From positions 17,322,144-17,386,143 of the forward strand of contig NC_065920.1 in assembly GCF_024586455.1 (NCBI RefSeq): a stretch of 64,000 bases of DNA. The letters are read 5' to 3'. The stretch is from Bactrocera neohumeralis (lineage: Eukaryota > Arthropoda > Insecta > Diptera > Tephritidae). The translations under genes were made by a program, and so were the position numbers. Positions 59,851-64,000 of this stretch are shown here, in pieces. The notes under the pieces were generated by a model. It made no database searches. It was given only the letters and a program-made list of their open reading frames with translations, and was not told the DNA's origin. Position 1 is the first letter of the stretch; each line of letters opens with the position of its first letter.

Positions 59851-60834
59851 TATCCCGTTTTTTGTTTTGCTTCAGATAGTACCAGTTTCTAGAATAAACC
59901 ATAGATATCTTCTTGAAGAATGTGATTCCGAAATTTTTCACAAGAACATTTTTTAAAAATGTTAATATAAATTCTTTTTTAAATCACATTAATGTTTTAT
60001 AAAGTCCGAAAAAAAGAAATACGATTTCTTCTTACTTACTCTCATAACAAATTGTCAAAGTGAGCAATTGTTTATGACTTTGGTGTAATGTTAAGCCAAT
60101 GCCAATGTACATATGTACATATATATTTTCATAACCTCACACCTCTTTTTACTCCTTTATAATTAAAAAATAAATCTTAAATCATTCAGAGCGTTCCTCA
60201 CTGTTTCGTGAGTGTTTATTAAATTACCCTTTTATTACATAATCACCAGCAATTAAATTTATTTAATTTAAGCCAAAAACAAAAAAATGCACAAAAACTC
60301 AACCTCAAAGTCATATTAAGGAAGTAACCTGCTGAGCAGCATTAAACACAGTTCGTTGGCTGCTTGCAGAATTATAAAATGTGAAAGTCGCATAAAAAAG
60401 CAGCAATTTTCTTCTTTACTGCTTCGCTTCAAAGCAGCAAGAAAAAGAAAGCGCTTCGCCACACAGCTTATATACATGCTACATAAACATGCATTTGTAG
60501 TTGTGTGAGGACTTTTGCTTGTATCGGCAATTTTTTTGTATGTGTGTTTGTGTGTGTGTGTCGCTCCGACAATTCTTCACGCTAAACATCTATAAGCAGC
60601 ACTTGAGTGGCGCCTCAAAATAGGTTATAAAGCATGAAAGCAGGAGGTAAGGAAATTAAAAGAAAATCAAAAAATGTATTTGAACCGCAAGCTAATGGTC
60701 TTCATTGGCTTCCTTGGCTAAATTGTGTGTAAGACGAGCTGTACAGCATCTAGAATAAGTAATTAAAATAGCTACTAAAGCAACGTTAGCTGAGTGGGCG
60801 GGTGAGTAGGAATGACAATAAAAACTTTGAATTT
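59851..60834. other. Intergenic, nothing recognised
   Basis: A/T-rich unique sequence with a (TG)n run near 60541-60560. Confidence 0.55.
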
Positions 60835-61345
60835 TTATAACCCAAACAATTTGTCACGAAGTTTGTAACACCGAGAAACAGATTTTCGACACTGCACCAC
60901 TGTATTATATATGTACATATAGAAAACCATATACTCACCGATCCAAATCGAGTTCTTGTACGGACAACTTTTTTATTTGACAATATATCTTTACGAAATT
61001 TGGAACAAATTATTATACAAGACAGCACTACAATCTCCGAACAAATTGTTCAGATCGGCCCACTACAGCATATAACTGCCATACAGCCTGGTCGATCAAC
61101 ATCAAGTTTTTGTATGGAAAACTTTTTTATTTTACATGATATCTTCAAGAAATGTGGCACAGATTATTGCCCAAGTCAATGCTACAAACTTCGTACATAT
61201 CGTTCATATCGGACTACTATAACATATAGCTACCATACAAAGTGACCGATCAAAATCATGATAAGCATCTTTTTCCACCCTTAATGTTATGAAAAATGCC
61301 ATTGTGAAGGGTATTTTAGCTTCGGTGCAGCCAAAGTTAAGATTT
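60835..61345 (-). repeat. 155-bp-unit dispersed element, copy K
   Basis: On minus: head CTTTGGCTGCACCGAAGC and AATACCCTTCACAATGGCAT, two to three units, and far end GTTACAAACTTCGTGACAAA. It is shorter than copies D and H. Confidence 0.82.
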
Positions 61346-61863
61346 TGTCTTGCTAAAGCCTAATTTTAGGCGCATGAAGTGAACATGCACACATACATAC
61401 CTCCCCACTTCTTGCTGGTACTGCTATTTTCAGTACAGCGTTGCTTTGAAGTGCAGAGTTGCATTCGATAAAAATAACAATACTTATACACAGCTACAAC
61501 TATGTATGTGTGTATATATGAATATATGGTGGTGTTGCGTTCACTAATTCAATTTGGCAATTATGCTTGGCAACAATGCTTTGTTGTCATAATTACCACC
61601 CTCATTGTAAGCGGCGGCTCATGCCATTTTCTTCATATTCTTTGCACGCAATACACTTCATTTAAGTCGCAGGCTCATACACACACACATACCAGCGCAT
61701 AGATATGGATAATTTCTTATAAAAACAGTAGTAACAGCCACGCTGAGCACCTCGGCCGCCACGGCGGCTTGTGATAATAATTACTCATGTCGTAAATTGT
61801 CCTTTGATGCGAATACACATACAAAGCTGAACATTGTACGCACACAATTACAATTTATTGCAG

Positions 61864-61914
61864 AATAGCTGCGTTTTCCCGCAACACCATGGCCCAACTC
61901 AGCGCCACTGAGCG
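61864..61914 (+). CDS. Small exon candidate A, plus-strand unknown gene
   Basis: Acceptor ACAATTTATTGCAG, 51 bases, donor GTAAGT at 61915. Only one frame is open: it contains ATG in good context (CAACACC-ATG-G) and reads MAQLSATE plus two bases, or IAAFSRNT before it if translation enters from upstream. It joins exon candidate B in frame. No family recognised. Confidence 0.35.
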
Positions 61915-62036
61915 GTAAGTCGCTGTTGTTGGGTGTTTGGTGGCGCTACGTGCATTGAATTTGTCTTGCGATTTTGTGCGCTCAATTTTTCGGTAGCTTT
62001 TTTTCTGGATTTTTCTCTTCTTTTTTTGTTTCGTAG

Positions 62037-62102
62037 TATCTTTGGGGGGTTTTGCCGATTTTGGTTGGGGCGCAAATTGAGTTCAGCTGTAAATGCCTAC
62101 CG
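62037..62102 (+). CDS. Small exon candidate B, plus-strand unknown gene
   Basis: A long pyrimidine tract (CTCTTCTTTTTTTGTTTCGTAG) ends at the acceptor; the exon is 66 bases, and the donor is GTGAGC at 62103. Spliced to candidate A across a 122-bp intron, the frame stays open: R-IFGGFCRFWLGRKLSSAVNAY plus two bases. A downstream partner was not fixed; an acceptor at 63319-63320 (AATTCCTTTCAG) would give an immediate stop. The paired sites and shared frame are suggestive but the peptide is unfamiliar. Confidence 0.35.
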
Positions 62103-62257
62103 GTGAGCATGGTTGGTTCAGGCGAAATGGCAATTACAATGTTCGTAAAGGTAGGGTTGCCAGCCTGCTTCGTGTTGCAAAACTGGTAGTGGAAATGTGA
62201 GCTAAAGTCTTTGGATTTAATTTCAAAATATATTTTCTCATGATTATTTTTATTTCA

Positions 62258-62565
62258 AAGACACATTTTTTATAACATAAGAGAGTATAAAAGTTGGTGA
62301 TACTGATTTTGATCAGTCAGTTGTATGACAATTATATGCTGCCCGATATAGGCGTTTCCACCAAATGAGAAGCTGATTAGTGAAGGCGTGTTCAAAATAT
62401 CAAACGGATATCCCAAAAACTGAGAGACTAGTTCGCTTATATACAGACGGACGGAGAGACAGAGCGGATCAGTTACAGATATGCTTCATAAAGCCTCCTT
62501 CTCCTGTTTCCTTCTGTATGTTACGAACTTTGTGGCAAACTAAATATAGATTAGAGGGTATATTT
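62258..62565 (+). repeat. 155-bp-unit dispersed element, copy L (one unit)
   Basis: Head ACATTTTTTATAACATAAGA, a single worn unit (GATCAGTCAGTTGTATGACA), a tail with GATATCCCAAAAACTGAGAG, TATATACAGACGGACGGAG and far end TTACGAACTTTGTGGCAAAC. It preserves the far end especially well. Confidence 0.82.
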
Positions 62566-63896
62566 AAATATTAGGAGTACAAAGCGTCTTCCAGCGCTAG
62601 TAAGCTTTGCCAGCGAAACCGAACTACATAACAGAAGCTACAACTGCTTGCCACTATAAAGCATAATAATTACAAGTTTGTCTTGTATCGTAGGATGGTA
62701 TATGTATCTATGTGTGTTTACCACTCTCATACCCTTATACCGTTTTATATATACGAGTACTTTAATTTTCTCACCGCCACGAATGCAATAACTTGCAACA
62801 GTAAATTGTGAGTTCTTGCCGCATGCAACGTAAAGTAAATTAAAAAAAAAATTACAAACACAGGCATACTGAAACATCGCACAATACAGTACAAATCTCG
62901 CCTGCAGCAAGCAAAATACAAAAAAAAACGAGATAAGAGATATTAGAAACTTTGGACACTGTTACAAATATACATATGTACATCCCCCCTGCCTAACATT
63001 TACATATCAATATTTATGTATGTATGTATATTTGTAAGTAATCAAAGCATATAACCCCCAGGCGTCACATTGCCACTGCAACACTGTCCCTTGATGCCAC
63101 TTGAAAGGCTAACCGCTGTTTATGCGACTGCAGCCTGATAAAAGCCTTTCTCCGCGATTGCACGCTACGCCACACACTATATTTATATATACCCATATAT
63201 GCATGTATGTGTGTATGTATGTATGTATGTATGTGAGCATGTATTACTGGCAGTTGGCTGTTTCCCGGACAGACAGTCGCTACTGCAATGCAGTGTACTC
63301 GCACCACTAATTCCTTTCAGATATGACTGAGCAGGACTTGGTTGAGCACAGTGTTTTGAAGACAATGTTATGAACCGAAAGTTTTCAGTACAAGACCATA
63401 TTTCGGACATAGTATCATTGCCGTATGTTTTATTAATTTTAATTTTTATTGAAATAAAAATTACCTCAAAAATATTTTTTTAATTAAAATTAAAAATTTT
63501 TAATATTATTTTAAATTACTTTTTAATTTTGTTTATTTAATTTGTTTTCCCTTATAATTTATTTTTTTTTTAATATTGTATTTATTTTGGATATAATAAT
63601 AAACAATCACTTAAAACATATTTTTTTCACATTTTTGAATTGCTATAAACAATTTTTACGCAGAAAATATTTTTCATCATTTTACACAAAATTGTACCAC
63701 TGTTCAATTTCATCGAGGGATAATAAGCTTTTGTTGTTTTGTTGCTAGTGTCCTGGTGCATTAGATTTCTAAGTGCATGCTGCACGTGCTGCATGTGTGT
63801 CATTGCATTAGTGCATTATGCGCATAGCTGTTTTATGCTTTCACCCTTCACATTCCACATTCGCTAAAGTCCATTTGTTACACAAATTACACTTAC
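62566..63896. other. Intergenic, nothing recognised
   Basis: ATGT microsatellite at 63205-63235 and A/T-rich sequence at 63420-63680. A neat plus acceptor at 63320 precedes a 16-codon ORF (MTEQDLVEHSVLKTML-TGA), possibly a terminal exon, but too short to call. Confidence 0.5.
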
Positions 63897-63973
63897 CGCG
63901 CGCGAATGTAGCGCTTCACCACCACCACCATTACCACGACAGTAGCGTATGAAGCGCATATGGTGTGCTTTCA
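63897..63973 (-). other. Exon candidate with strong splice sites, possibly distal leader exon
   Basis: Minus strand: AAAAAATATCCTTTCAG acceptor, 77 bases, GTAAGT donor at 63896-63891. One frame is open throughout (after two leading bases), reading KAHHMRFIRYCRGNGGGGEA, and contains an ATG; the other two have stops. It could be a distal chinmo 5' UTR exon or an internal exon of another gene that starts beyond the window edge. Confidence 0.35.
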
Positions 63974-64000
63974 CTGAAAGGATATTTTTTAATGAAGCGT

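Overview
The window is nuclear DNA from a higher (schizophoran) fly, most likely a tephritid fruit fly. Evidence: the one certain gene is a clear orthologue of Drosophila chinmo; introns are short with insect-type splice sites; ACAT/ATGT microsatellites are scattered everywhere; A/T-rich low-complexity blocks are common; and there are decayed rosa-type (DD41D) mariner copies, a family I associate with Ceratitis. Species is not determined.

Layout. The only confident protein gene lies on the minus strand. Six coding exons (29023-28906, 14981-14764, 14701-13953, 13829-13670, 13598-13358, 13150-12891) join in phase to a 581-residue BTB / two-C2H2-zinc-finger protein, Chinmo. Intron 1 is 13.9 kb; the other four are 62-207 bp. 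The UAG stop at 12893-12891 is followed in the same frame by 390 more sense codons up to a UAA at 11720-11718, a strong candidate for stop-codon readthrough giving a product of about 972 residues. From 11717 to position 1 is A/T-rich sequence I interpret as the long chinmo 3' UTR and flank. It holds a perfect let-7 8-mer site, a second let-7 7-mer-A1 site and a GC-rich pre-miRNA-like hairpin that pairs better in the chinmo-sense strand.

Upstream of the start codon, 29024-30512 looks like a spliced 5' leader exon with a good acceptor and a 219-codon upstream ORF. The remaining 33 kb has no recognisable long coding gene. It does hold splice-bounded orphan exon candidates: minus 63973-63897, minus 50840-50656 and plus 61864-61914 / 62037-62102. 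It also holds a textbook recursive-splice (ratchet) sequence on the minus strand at 59021-59040. The minus-strand ones could be distal leader exons and intron of chinmo.

The non-genic DNA is full of decayed mobile sequence: at least a dozen copies, in both orientations, of a non-autonomous element built from about 155-bp tandem units; a 5'-truncated rosa-like transposase (48040-48930); and a nested cluster at 54.9-57.3 kb made of a mariner fragment, a 335-bp-arm inverted duplication of a rosa 3' end, and two small TIR elements. Distances, motifs and translations were read by eye; family names and Drosophila facts are from memory and unchecked.
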